42,861 nucleotides of DNA from Vibrio hepatarius (GCF_011806575.1 NZ_JAATOO010000031.1:1-42861), one strand, 5' to 3'. Counted from the first letter of the stretch, positions 7,536 to 16,472 are shown. Notes: generated by a model not told the origin, from the sequence alone. A program made the numbers and translations.

Positions 7536-9794
7536 TTACTCGGTGTCACCAATGCCTGTCCATTCGATATTGAACTTGATGGCTTCAATGTATTCGCCTT
7601 GAGCGCTTTTAACTCTGCCGATGATGCTGTAAACGTTTCCTACCGTTAGCGCTGGTAGGTCAAAGTCAACCGCTGCATGTTTGATCATAGTGCCGTTAGG
7701 ACCACTGTCTTCTTCACCAGTAAAGCACTCAATCGGGCTACCATCCCAATCTGTTGAAACTACTGTACCAATATCTTTGCCAGTAAATTCAAATTGATAG
7801 AAAAATTCTCTAACTTCGCTACAAGTAAAGTCCTTGTTGTCGATATCAAAGAACACATTGGCATCCATTACGTTGTTATCGTGTGAAACGACATTGTCTG
7901 TCATCGATACCGTGATTCTGCCCAGATCATAGTAAGGGTATTGCTCGGCTGGTAAGTACATACCAAAGCTACGACCATCAGGGCCCACATCAGATTTGAT
8001 AGTTAGGCGTTTATCTGCATCGGTTTTGTTGCTGAAGTAAGTGTAGAGCTCTCCAGAGCCGTCGCTTGTATCACGGTAAACGACGGTTTGTGCACCAGGA
8101 GAAATGTCATCCGCTGCTCCTTTCACTTCGATAGCGAGCGTTTCAGTAAAAGCTTGGCCATCTTCGAAACCATTGAAAGTCGCGACTAAGGTGCCATCTT
8201 TAATAACATAAGATGAACCTTCCATTGGTGTTTCTGCAGCGGAACATGAGGTTAGGTTGTCGATAGTACGTTGGTTGCCATAGATAACATTGTCTTCGAA
8301 GCGAATCGAATCACACCAAATGTTGCTGTAGCTATTCTCGCCAGCACCGTCAGAGCTGCCATGGTCCAATCGGTACCATGTTTTGCCTTCTAGTGGGTGA
8401 ACTGGCTCAACAGTCGTGCCTTCAGCGATAGCAGGCAGTTCAAACATTACGTATGGCTCATCTGCATTAACGCTGTCTTTGGCGTAAACGTATAGGTGTT
8501 CAGCCCCTGCTTCTGCCGAGTTAGGGACAGGACCATCGAATGAAACGTTGCCGTTGCCATCCACATGAACTTGGAAGCCAGTCTCTACACCACCATTTAT
8601 GCTTAGCGATGTCTCTACCGTGTATGTCAGAAGGTCTGAGTCTGCATCGTCAAATAGCGTTGAGATGTTCAATGTATCAACAGGTTGCTCGCCTTCGACC
8701 CAGTACCAAGCATCGACTTCGGCTTGTAGTTGCGCTTGTACATCTTCGTTGATCACTGGCGCTGTGTTTGGCACTTCAACCGTCACTGTGAAGATTAGCG
8801 GGTAAGAGCGTGCTTTGTGCTCATCAGTCGCAAACACCTGGTAGGTAAATACGCCTGCTTCTTTTGGAGTACCGCTGATTTCGCCAGTTGTCGAGTTAAT
8901 GGATAAACCGTTCAGTCCATTCGCCAGTTTTAGCGCTTTTAGCTCGTATGTTAGCGTGTCAGTGTCAATATCGGTAAATGAAGCAGTGAATGACGTAATA
9001 GCACCGCCTAGCACTACTGTGATCGGCTCGATCGTCTGAGAACTTGTTGGGCGATGGTTTTTGTCTACCACAACAGGGCTGTCATCTGTTGGTACAGTAA
9101 TAACAGGTGCAAAATCGGTGATATTACCGTTGTTTTCGATAATATCGTTCGCTTCTTTTGCAACGAGATCGGCGACTTCAAGCTGCTTCTCAACGTCGAT
9201 TTCAGCGTTATCAACCAGCGCTTCACCGATAGCGTTTAGCGCTTGAGCTTCTTTCGATTCGTCTGATTTTGCGATGTAGTCGCCAAAAATCATCGAAGCG
9301 TCTACGTTAAGACCCGATTGAGTTAACTTAGCAACCACTTCTTCTTTTGCTGCTTTCTTCGCCGCTACGACATCTAATGTTGGATCACTGGCGAGCTGCT
9401 TAGCAACCTTCTTCACTACCATGTTGGTCATTGGGTTCACAACGCTTGAGCCCGATGTAGACGCTAACGAGAAGGTTTCTGTTACGATACCGCGAGTCGT
9501 GTCTTCCGTTTGACCTGCGACTGCTTGGATAAACACTGTTTGCGATTTGTACTCTTCTGGAAGGGTAAACTTACCGTATTCGTTGGTCACCACATCCAGT
9601 TTCGTATCTTCACTGGTGTCTAGAACCAAGTTCTCGTTGGTATCTACCCATACAGCGGCATTTTTCAAGTAACCATCAATGGCAGTGATCTCTAGGCCCC
9701 TTTGTGCTGTTGATGTGTTGTCGCTCCCTGAACCACCGCCACAACCAGTAAGAGCTATAGCCACTGACGCTGCTAGCAAACTCATTTTTTTCAT
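7536..9794 (-). CDS. Large exported lipoprotein with Ig/cadherin-like repeats
   Basis: Predicted lipoprotein of 752 residues. The signal peptide ends in a lipobox LTGC with the lipidated cysteine at 18, followed by a Gly/Ser/Asp-rich linker. Residues 35-82 resemble a carboxypeptidase-regulatory or similar beta-sandwich (AVWVDTNENLVLD). Residues 120-225 are helical and Ala/Lys/Glu-rich. Residues about 250-345 match putative Ig domains (LSINSTTGEISGTP, then TYQVFATDEH). Residues about 346-460 are a cadherin-like module (LFDDADSDLLTY). From HPLEG at 466 to the end it is related to the product of the gene at 10027-11586. It lies downstream of the kinase/sigma operon on the same strand but 232 bases away, so it may have its own promoter. 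Surface exposure and a place in the sigma regulon are inferences. Confidence 0.75.
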   Translation of the reverse strand: MKKMSLLAASVAIALTGCGGGSGSDNTSTAQRGLEITAIDGYLKNAAVWVDTNENLVLDTSEDTKLDVVTNEYGKFTLPEEYKSQTVFIQAVAGQTEDTTRGIVTETFSLASTSGSSVVNPMTNMVVKKVAKQLASDPTLDVVAAKKAAKEEVVAKLTQSGLNVDASMIFGDYIAKSDESKEAQALNAIGEALVDNAEIDVEKQLEVADLVAKEANDIIENNGNITDFAPVITVPTDDSPVVVDKNHRPTSSQTIEPITVVLGGAITSFTASFTDIDTDTLTYELKALKLANGLNGLSINSTTGEISGTPKEAGVFTYQVFATDEHKARSYPLIFTVTVEVPNTAPVINEDVQAQLQAEVDAWYWVEGEQPVDTLNISTLFDDADSDLLTYTVETSLSINGGVETGFQVHVDGNGNVSFDGPVPNSAEAGAEHLYVYAKDSVNADEPYVMFELPAIAEGTTVEPVHPLEGKTWYRLDHGSSDGAGENSYSNIWCDSIRFEDNVIYGNQRTIDNLTSCSAAETPMEGSSYVIKDGTLVATFNGFEDGQAFTETLAIEVKGAADDISPGAQTVVYRDTSDGSGELYTYFSNKTDADKRLTIKSDVGPDGRSFGMYLPAEQYPYYDLGRITVSMTDNVVSHDNNVMDANVFFDIDNKDFTCSEVREFFYQFEFTGKDIGTVVSTDWDGSPIECFTGEEDSGPNGTMIKHAAVDFDLPALTVGNVYSIIGRVKSAQGEYIEAIKFNIEWTGIGDTE

Positions 9795-9846
9795 TCTGAA
9801 TGTTCCTTTTTCAAAGGTTAGTTATCTATTGTTTTGAATCGCAAAA

Positions 9847-9873
9847 ACTAAAACGAAAGTTTAGTTTTCTGAT
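9847..9873 (-). terminator. Possible weak terminator or leader hairpin before the lipoprotein gene
   Basis: On the minus strand, AAAACTAAA and TTTTAGTTTTT flank a CTTTCG loop. The pairing is A/T-only and thus weak, but ends in T residues. It could end the kinase/sigma operon or form part of the lipoprotein leader. Confidence 0.35.
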
Positions 9874-10026
9874 AAATGAGTCACTTTGTAGGGCTTTAGA
9901 GAGGAGAAAACAAGGCACGAAAAACAGCGGAAAAACCGTAAAATTATTTGCATAAATTTGTTTGAATTCATTTTGCTGCATTATGCAACCATTTGGACTG
10001 GTTGCGACGTGCCTAGCGGAGTCAGG

Positions 10027-11586
10027 TTAGTTTGGGTGTGAGTAGATCAGGTTTAACTTAATTTCTTCTACGCGATCGGCAAATTCTGGTTTCGGCCGTA
10101 AGATATAACTGTACACCTCGCCCGCGAGTAGCTCATCGTATGGTGAGTAATTCAGGTCAAACGCCAAGGACACTTGGCCTGTCGTTAAGTTGCTGGTGTA
10201 CTCGTAACAGTCGATATTGTATGTCGGGTCGTATGGATACGGAGAGGTGATGATATCGATTTGATAGTCGCCCTGACCAGCGATGACATGGCTGTTGTAC
10301 CAGAAGGCGATATCGGCACAACGCAGACTTTGCTGGTAAGTACGCAGATTGAGATCGGAATCGATGGTTTCACCAAAAGGCCCTACAGCCTGAGTATTGT
10401 GGTTATAGATAAAGTTGCCAATTTCACTCACCAGATACTCGCCGTTTGGCAGCGGCAACAGATAGTCAAAAAAGGCGATCTGGTATAGATAGCGCCCAGT
10501 AGACGCGTTGATACGTTGTTCCATCGCTGAGCGATTCTTCTGCATGGTGTAGCTTTCGAACTGCTTGCCGTCGTATACGCTGACAAAGTAGTTTTCGACT
10601 TCCGGATGTTTGATCGAGGCGTACTGCTTTTTTAGCGTCCAGATTTGCTCTGCGTCGAACGATGAGCGTCGGCTGGAGATGATTACGTCGTCTCCGTTCA
10701 CCTCGTAGTTACCAATCTTCTGCAAACGGTCTTGATTGGGGCATTGGGTCTTGTTGGTTGATGCGGCGTAATAAACGTCTTGTTGGATAAACTTAAATGC
10801 TTCGCAATACACGACTTCGTAAGGTGTCGATTGCCCCGCCAAGTTGCTGGTGGTTTCAAGGCGATAAACTGTTTCGCCTTCTAAGGGGTGACTGAAAAGC
10901 TGGTTTGGGCGAATCAACAGCAGGTCAAAGTGTACCGAAACCCATGCATCTTCTTCGACGCCGTGGTGGTCATCACGTGCAGAGATGGTCAGCTTTGGAG
11001 CGAAAGTAGCGGCAGGAACCCCTTTAAGTTCTAGCGTTGATGTTCCCGCGAGTTTCACGCCTGAAAGATTCAGCTCAATACGTTTGGATAAGAAATCATG
11101 CTCAGGGTCGTCAAACAAGTCTGCTGCCCATAAGCTTAGCTTGGTCGGTTTGCCTTCGATAAGCTCCCAGCGAGAGATCTCGCGCTCAATACGTAAATAG
11201 GCGTCTTGATTGAGGACCGGTTTGCTATTGTCATCCGCTGCAATCAGTTCGCTTTTTGGGGCCGTGATGGCGTGCGTCTGTGTGTCACCATCGATGTGAT
11301 AGTCATTGAGTGGCTCACTTGGTATTGCACTGAACTCAGTCAGTGGCGTTGGCTCTGCCTCTGGCGCTATATCTTCTGATATGTCTAGCGCCAGTCCTGA
11401 TGTTGTTGCTGAATGAGCAGAACTTGCATTGAACGATAATGATGAAGAATGCGGCTGGCTACTATCTCTATCGACCTGAGATGGTAGCTCGGTGTTGGCT
11501 GGTGTTGTTCCGCTGGTCGTTTCGGTTTGTAGCCAAGCGAATAAGCCTAGCGTGATGGCTAGGCTGGTTAGGGTTCTTTTCTTCAT
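10027..11586 (-). CDS. Exported protein related to the neighbouring lipoprotein (sigma operon, last gene)
   Basis: Predicted exported protein of 519 residues. I start it at the ATG at 11586, which overlaps the sigma-factor stop as TAATG and gives a normal signal peptide (MKKRTLTSLAITLGLFAWL); the frame extends nine codons further upstream, inside the sigma gene. There is no lipobox. A Ser/Thr/Pro-rich stretch (mature residues about 20-120) is followed by a cadherin-like module (LFDDPEHDFLSKR) and, from HPLEGETVYRL on, a C-terminal region that parallels the last 290 residues of the lipoprotein encoded at 7536-9794, including VYSYILRPK and EEIKLNL near the end. The one-base overlap points to translational coupling with the sigma factor. 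Function unknown; a possible sensor or effector of the kinase pathway. Confidence 0.75.
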   Translation of the reverse strand: MKKRTLTSLAITLGLFAWLQTETTSGTTPANTELPSQVDRDSSQPHSSSLSFNASSAHSATTSGLALDISEDIAPEAEPTPLTEFSAIPSEPLNDYHIDGDTQTHAITAPKSELIAADDNSKPVLNQDAYLRIEREISRWELIEGKPTKLSLWAADLFDDPEHDFLSKRIELNLSGVKLAGTSTLELKGVPAATFAPKLTISARDDHHGVEEDAWVSVHFDLLLIRPNQLFSHPLEGETVYRLETTSNLAGQSTPYEVVYCEAFKFIQQDVYYAASTNKTQCPNQDRLQKIGNYEVNGDDVIISSRRSSFDAEQIWTLKKQYASIKHPEVENYFVSVYDGKQFESYTMQKNRSAMEQRINASTGRYLYQIAFFDYLLPLPNGEYLVSEIGNFIYNHNTQAVGPFGETIDSDLNLRTYQQSLRCADIAFWYNSHVIAGQGDYQIDIITSPYPYDPTYNIDCYEYTSNLTTGQVSLAFDLNYSPYDELLAGEVYSYILRPKPEFADRVEEIKLNLIYSHPN

Positions 11587-12158
11587 TAGGATGCGATTCG
11601 AGACTGTAACCAACTGCGCGAGAACTTTAGGTCTTTTTCAATCAGGCTATTGCTGCACTCCAACAGGCGACTGATCTCCTGATTTTTGAGCCCCATTAGG
11701 TATTTCAGTTTCAGCGCGTTGGATTGTCTTGGGTAGCGTACACTGAAGTTATCCAGCGCCTGATCGAGTGAAATCAACTGTTCGAATTTGATGTCGTTGC
11801 TGGATTCTGCGACCAATCGCTGCTGCCTTTTTTGCGCCTGATGTGCACGCGCGTTGTCGATGAGAATTTGGCGCATGACCTTAGACGCCATCAAATAGAA
11901 CTCCTTTTGTGAACTTAAGTCATTAAGATCGGAGCCTGACATCTTTAGGTACGCTTCATGGATCAGTGCTGTAGTACTGTTGACGCTGTCAGCCAGTACT
12001 TTGTTTTCATCGCCGTATTTCTTCGCGCTACGGGCACGCTCTTGTTGGGCAATTTTCCTTAATTGCAAATAAGCGAACTGATACAACTGATTCTCCGCTT
12101 GCTTGTCGCCAGACTGCCATTGATTGATGATTTGGGTCAATGAGGTCAGGGGTTCCAC
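11586..12158 (-). CDS. ecfP: ECF-type sigma factor, EcfP-like (phosphorylation-activated class)
   Basis: Alternative sigma factor of 190 residues in the branch of ECF sigmas found beside Hanks-type kinases. Region 2 covers about residues 15-90 and region 4 about 130-188, where LKYLMGLKNQEISRLLECS is the helix-turn-helix. The acidic DAED-type motif of region 2.2 that normally contacts the RNA polymerase beta' subunit is absent. In its place is NSTTALIHEAY, with threonines at 62 and 63. In V. parahaemolyticus EcfP, phosphorylation of Thr63 by PknT supplies the missing charge and turns on a polymyxin-resistance regulon. The start is GTG at 12158, chosen because AAGGAG lies 8 bases upstream and because it puts a threonine at 63. 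The GTG overlaps the previous stop by one base (TAGTG). Orthology is inferred from residues and gene order; no alignment was run. Confidence 0.85.
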   Translation of the reverse strand: MEPLTSLTQIINQWQSGDKQAENQLYQFAYLQLRKIAQQERARSAKKYGDENKVLADSVNSTTALIHEAYLKMSGSDLNDLSSQKEFYLMASKVMRQILIDNARAHQAQKRQQRLVAESSNDIKFEQLISLDQALDNFSVRYPRQSNALKLKYLMGLKNQEISRLLECSNSLIEKDLKFSRSWLQSRIAS

Positions 12159-13606
12159 TACATGTTCTCCTTAACTTTTACATATTCGGAAATGGCGTAC
12201 GTGTTGAGTTGGTCACTTCCATCCTGTGCACGGGACAGGGTTTGTTGATAGCGGTATAAAATACCTTTGTCCCAATGCTCTCCAGCAGGGAGGTATTCCC
12301 AAGTGGTGTACAACGGCTTGGGCTGTGGCGGTAAATACCAGCGCACAACGATGTTGAGCTGCTCGATGGAGGCGGTGCTAGAACTGCCGTTGACCCACCA
12401 CATATCGGCGTACTGCTGAGTCACATCCAAGGTATATCGACTGGTGTCGGTAGGACATTGCTCTTGGATGAGCTCCGTTTGTTTTACCGTGCCGTTTTCG
12501 ATCAGTAAGCAGCTTTCTTGTATTTGCTTATCGGCATAGTCGGTCTTTCGCCAGACGCCTTGGTAAGCGAGCTGACTGCGCTTTTCTTCTGGGTAGGTGA
12601 ACCAGATGTCTTCGCCTTTATTTGGGTGATGAACTTGGTGCTTTTTTCCCAGCCCTTGTGATTTTTCCATCAACAGTTGTGCGGTTGGGTCAAAGTTGAT
12701 CGCGATGGAGCGGTATTTCCAGTCTCCCTCATCGTCATAATTGTCGATTGAGAAACCATTGAGGTCATTACGGGTGCAGCCGCGGGAGGCGCATTCAAAG
12801 GTGCCAAAATCATCTGGGAAATCAGACAGCTTAGTGGTGATCATTTGTGGGTTATCACTTGGACGAATCTGGCAGCCAAAGAAGTGGTCACCGATACTCG
12901 GATATTCGATGATTTCGCTTTCGGTTAATCGATAGGTCACTTCACCGATAGGCGGTTGATATCTTGGGTGATTGCGCAGTCTCAGGTCATAAGCGCAGAT
13001 ACGGCCATTCACATCACGTTTTTTGATCACCACGTTGGTCAACTTGCGGTTTAGCGGGTCAAAGATAACCTCGTCGGATTGGAAATTATCTTGGATAAAC
13101 TGCTGGCTCTCATTGAGGTGAGCGACCGCTTCTTCCATGGACGCTAACGTACTCAGTCCGAGACGTTGCATGTCTTCTTCTAGTAGCTGGTTTAGGTCAA
13201 GAGTCTTAAGTCCGGATTGGAAAGCAGAATCACTGAGCTGCGAGTCGAGCAGCAAAATTTCTTGACGGTTTTCCGGAGTGCTATCAAGCGATAGCAGTAA
13301 GCGCGTGATATTGATACTACGGCTCGGCTTGGTCGATATCATCGTTGGTGTGATGATTTCTTGTGCCGAAACTGTTGAGAGTAAGTAGCTGTTTTCATCC
13401 TTGCCAAGGAAAAAGCTGATCACATCACCGGAGCGGTATTGAAACGCGCCTTTGTCCGTTTTTCCCGATAGCTCAGAGCTGGTTTGGTAGTACAAGCCAG
13501 AGACGGGGGAATCGATGAAATAGCCTGTATGAACCTCCGCACTGTTTGCGTAGGCAAGGCTAGAGAATAGTAGGCCGACAAGCGGCAAAGTTCGAATTGG
13601 CTTCAT
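12158..13606 (-). CDS. Exported protein encoded between kinase and sigma factor, unknown function
   Basis: Predicted periplasmic or surface protein of 482 residues with a signal peptide cleaved near residue 22 (AYANSAE). Residues about 27-70 carry the pattern GYFIDSPVSGLYYQTSSE, then GKTDKGAFQYRSGDVISFFLG, a beta-sandwich motif common in secreted proteins of marine Gammaproteobacteria. Residues about 100-190 are helical. The remainder is rich in Tyr, Trp and Asp, with cysteines (CAYDL, FFGCQIR, FECASRGC, ESCLL, EQCP) that could form disulphides. The ATG is 3 bases after the kinase stop, and its own stop overlaps the sigma start, so it is translationally locked into the module. An input role beside the kinase's periplasmic tail, or an output role in the envelope, are both possible; I do not recognise the family. 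Confidence 0.75.
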   Translation of the reverse strand: MKPIRTLPLVGLLFSSLAYANSAEVHTGYFIDSPVSGLYYQTSSELSGKTDKGAFQYRSGDVISFFLGKDENSYLLSTVSAQEIITPTMISTKPSRSINITRLLLSLDSTPENRQEILLLDSQLSDSAFQSGLKTLDLNQLLEEDMQRLGLSTLASMEEAVAHLNESQQFIQDNFQSDEVIFDPLNRKLTNVVIKKRDVNGRICAYDLRLRNHPRYQPPIGEVTYRLTESEIIEYPSIGDHFFGCQIRPSDNPQMITTKLSDFPDDFGTFECASRGCTRNDLNGFSIDNYDDEGDWKYRSIAINFDPTAQLLMEKSQGLGKKHQVHHPNKGEDIWFTYPEEKRSQLAYQGVWRKTDYADKQIQESCLLIENGTVKQTELIQEQCPTDTSRYTLDVTQQYADMWWVNGSSSTASIEQLNIVVRWYLPPQPKPLYTTWEYLPAGEHWDKGILYRYQQTLSRAQDGSDQLNTYAISEYVKVKENM

Positions 13607-13609
13607 AAA

Positions 13610-14926
13610 TTACGACTGGCTTGTTGAAGAGTCTGCTGCTTTTTCTTCGATGGGCGTCATCATCACTAGCAGCAGTTTTTGCTTAATATGTTTAGGGATA
13701 TCGGGATTCGATAAGATGCGTCTTCGGGTGGCGTCGACGACCATATGTAGCGGCATGTTTTGTGCTGCTTGCGTTTTGGAATGAAACATCATGCTGGAGA
13801 CTTCAAAAATCATGTTCTCGGCGACGAGTTTCTCCCGCTCTAACTGACGATTTTTGCTGACTAAGGCGCTGGAGAAGAACAGCCCTGACACCGCAAGAGT
13901 GAGGCATAAAGTGCACGTCAGTGGATGGCGCTGGAACAAACGCAGCGATGGGTAAAAAGGAACGTGTTGGCGTAAAGAAATAGGGCGCTTGGCCAAAATG
14001 GCTTCGACGTCTCGGCGCATCAGTTTGACGCACGAATAGCGGTTGGCAATCTCTGCTTGAGTGGCTTTTCTCTGAATCGACAGTAAGTCGGAGAATCGCT
14101 TTTCCTCTGGGAACAACCAGGTCAGCAATTTACCCAACGAGTAAATATCGCTGGCTGCGCCAATACTGCATCCGGCTTGCTGCTCAGGACTGGCATACTC
14201 TTTACTAAAAGCCCGTAGACCTTCACTTGCATTGTTGCTCTGCTCTGACGCTTTCTGTGTCAGGTTAAAATCAATCAGCTTTACGTGGTGCAACCCGTCA
14301 ATGAGGATGTTTTCTGGCTTTAAGTCGCCGTGGACTACGCCTTGTTGATGAGCGTGTTCGATAGCACTACACAGCTGGATGAACAAACGTAACTTCTCGT
14401 GTTTGGTCAGTGAGTGTGCCACCAGATAGGCATTAAGCGATTCGCCCTCAACTTGTTCCATCACAATGTAAACGTCGCCGTTATGGATGCCGCCATCAAA
14501 GACTTTGGCAATGTGAGGATGGCTGAGTTTCGCCAGCATCTGCGCTTCATCAAACAAGGCGCGGTTACCGAAGATTTGGCTGAGGTCTGATTGGAGGAAT
14601 TTGATCGCTAGCTGTTGCTCGAAAGTCTGATCGGCGCGACAAGCTGCGTAAACGACGCCTAATCCACCTCGCCCCAGTTCGTGCAGAATATGGTATTTAT
14701 CGATGTGCTGACCAGAGTAGTCGTACTCTGCAAAGGCGCCATTCAACAGTGAAAGTTGGAATATATCTTCAACGTACTCGGCGTCTTCCGCCTCGACTAG
14801 CGCCGAAACCTGTTTGTATAAGTCAGGGGCGCTGATTCTCAGCTGATTGAGGGCGTCGGATTTTTGCTTGTCGTCGAGGTCTAGTAACGAATAGTAGATC
14901 TCAGTCTTTGTTGAATCTAGCTTCAC
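13610..14926 (-). CDS. pknT: Membrane Ser/Thr protein kinase, PknT-like
   Basis: Hanks-type kinase of 438 residues, first gene of the module. Residues 1-70 form a helical N-terminal segment. The kinase domain spans about 77-315: glycine loop GRGGLGVVY (85-93), lysine K109 in AIK, alpha-C glutamate E127, catalytic loop HGDLKPEN (199-206) and metal-binding DFN (219-221). Two positions depart from consensus: HGD for HRD and DFN for DFG. One transmembrane helix (about 336-356) leaves a periplasmic tail of about 80 residues as a likely input domain. The start is a GTG with no clear ribosome site. A possible -10 box (TATAAA, minus strand, 14948-14943) lies just upstream. In V. parahaemolyticus PknT activates EcfP; the same pairing here is inferred from gene order and the conserved target threonine. 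Confidence 0.85.
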   Translation of the reverse strand: MKLDSTKTEIYYSLLDLDDKQKSDALNQLRISAPDLYKQVSALVEAEDAEYVEDIFQLSLLNGAFAEYDYSGQHIDKYHILHELGRGGLGVVYAACRADQTFEQQLAIKFLQSDLSQIFGNRALFDEAQMLAKLSHPHIAKVFDGGIHNGDVYIVMEQVEGESLNAYLVAHSLTKHEKLRLFIQLCSAIEHAHQQGVVHGDLKPENILIDGLHHVKLIDFNLTQKASEQSNNASEGLRAFSKEYASPEQQAGCSIGAASDIYSLGKLLTWLFPEEKRFSDLLSIQRKATQAEIANRYSCVKLMRRDVEAILAKRPISLRQHVPFYPSLRLFQRHPLTCTLCLTLAVSGLFFSSALVSKNRQLEREKLVAENMIFEVSSMMFHSKTQAAQNMPLHMVVDATRRRILSNPDIPKHIKQKLLLVMMTPIEEKAADSSTSQS

Positions 14927-15030
14927 TGCACTTTGGCTAATATTTATAATTGTTAGTGAAGTGTATTAAAAATTGGAATGAGAATCTCGGAATTTTCTTA
15001 CTTTTGAGTTTCTTGCTGCAATTGGATACA

Positions 15031-15058
15031 AAAAAGCAGCCTAGACTGGCTGCTTTTT
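15031..15058 (-). terminator. Intrinsic terminator after gor
   Basis: 11-bp stem 15031-15041 with 15048-15058, loop of six, ending in T residues on the minus strand. It separates gor from the kinase module. Confidence 0.8.
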
Positions 15059-15116
15059 AAACATACGCGTAACGAACTATGAATGCGTTACTTAAACGCA
15101 TTGATATGTTTGTCGA

Positions 15117-16472
15117 TTAACGCATCGTCACGAACTCTTCGCTGCCTGTTGGGTGGATAGCGACAACAGAGTCGAAGTCTGCCTTGGTTGCGCCCATCTT
15201 TATCGCCACGCCAAAGCCTTGGATCATTTCATCGACAGTGAAACCGATGCCGTGCAGACCAACGACTTTCTCATCTTCACCCGCACAAACCAGTTTCATC
15301 TTACATGGTTGACGGTGCTTGGTGACTGCGGTGTACATTGCTGTAAAGCCAGACGTGTAAACCTTAACGTTGTCTTTGCCGTACTTCTCTTCAGCTTCTT
15401 GAGTCGTTAGACCGATAGTGCCGATTGGTGGGTGGCTGAATACGACAGTCGGGACCAAGTCGTAATCCATTTTCGCGTCTGGTTTGTTGTTAAACAGACG
15501 CTCAGACAGTTGACGACCCGCTTTTACCGCGACAGGGGTGAGCTCGATACCGCCTTCCATGATGTCGCCAACACAGTAGATGCCAGGTACGTTGGTTTGT
15601 TGGTACTCATCGACTTTGATGTAGCCTTTGTCGTTCGTTGCCACGCCAGTTGATGCTAGGTTGATCGCGTCTGTTGCTGGGTGACGACCGATCGCCCAAA
15701 TTAGCTGGTCAACGTTTTGGCTCTCACCGTTTTCTAGGTGCAGAGTCAGGCTGCCGTCTGCTTCTTTGATGATCTCTTTTGGTACAGAGTGAGTGTGCAG
15801 TGTTGGACCTTCTGCATCCATCACTTCAACCAATGTCTCGATGATCATTGGGTCAAAGCTGCGCAGTGGCGACTCTTTACGGACAAATAGGTGCGTTTCA
15901 GTGCCTAGTGCGTGCAGTACGCCAGCGATTTCTACCGCAATGTAACCCGCGCCAACAACGGCGACGCGTTTTGGTTGCTCTGCTAGGTCAAAGAAACCGT
16001 TTGAATCGATACCGTATTCAGCGCCCGGAATGTTAGGGATAGTTGGACGACCACCAACGGCGATCAGGATATGATCGGCGGTGTAGTGTTCACCGTTTAC
16101 TTCCACGGTTTTCTCGTCAACAAACTTAGCGAAGCCTTTGATGACGTTAACTTTGTTGTTGCCTAGTACGCGGTCGTAAGATTGGTGGATGCGGCCAATG
16201 TACGCCTGACGACTCTCAACCAGTTTGCTCCAATCGAAGCCTTTAACGTCAACGTCAAAACCGTAGTCTTCCGCGTACAGGTTCATCGCTTCTGCGATTT
16301 GTGCACCGTGCCACATGACTTTCTTTGGTACACAACCAACGTTTACACACGTACCACCAAGGTCTTGAGCTTCGATGAGCGCTACTTTAGCACCGTACAT
16401 TGCCGCGCGGTTTGCTGATGCGATACCGCCGCTGCCGCCGCCGATACAGATATAGTCAAAATGAGTCGCCAT
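15117..16472 (-). CDS. gor: Glutathione-disulphide reductase
   Basis: FAD-dependent cytoplasmic enzyme that reduces oxidised glutathione with NADPH. The 451 residues match the family length. Visible parts are the N-terminal FAD-binding GGGSGG (11-16), the redox-active pair in GTCVNVGCVPKK (C42 and C47), a second dinucleotide motif AVVGAGYIAVEIAG, the RKESPLR segment expected for NADPH preference, the FAD motif YCVGDI, and the C-terminal catalytic HPTGSEE (H440, E445). The C-terminal TVDEMIQGF and lack of a mercury-binding domain argue against mercuric reductase or lipoamide dehydrogenase. It has its own terminator downstream. Confidence 0.97.
   Translation of the reverse strand: MATHFDYICIGGGSGGIASANRAAMYGAKVALIEAQDLGGTCVNVGCVPKKVMWHGAQIAEAMNLYAEDYGFDVDVKGFDWSKLVESRQAYIGRIHQSYDRVLGNNKVNVIKGFAKFVDEKTVEVNGEHYTADHILIAVGGRPTIPNIPGAEYGIDSNGFFDLAEQPKRVAVVGAGYIAVEIAGVLHALGTETHLFVRKESPLRSFDPMIIETLVEVMDAEGPTLHTHSVPKEIIKEADGSLTLHLENGESQNVDQLIWAIGRHPATDAINLASTGVATNDKGYIKVDEYQQTNVPGIYCVGDIMEGGIELTPVAVKAGRQLSERLFNNKPDAKMDYDLVPTVVFSHPPIGTIGLTTQEAEEKYGKDNVKVYTSGFTAMYTAVTKHRQPCKMKLVCAGEDEKVVGLHGIGFTVDEMIQGFGVAIKMGATKADFDSVVAIHPTGSEEFVTMR

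Noticed and set aside
11586..11613. Earlier start of the last sigma-operon gene
   Set aside because: The upstream start lies inside the sigma gene and spoils the signal peptide; the TAATG overlap start is better.
7536..14926. Horizontally acquired defence island
   Set aside because: No nuclease, toxin, integrase or repeat border is visible; the genes look like a signalling and envelope module.
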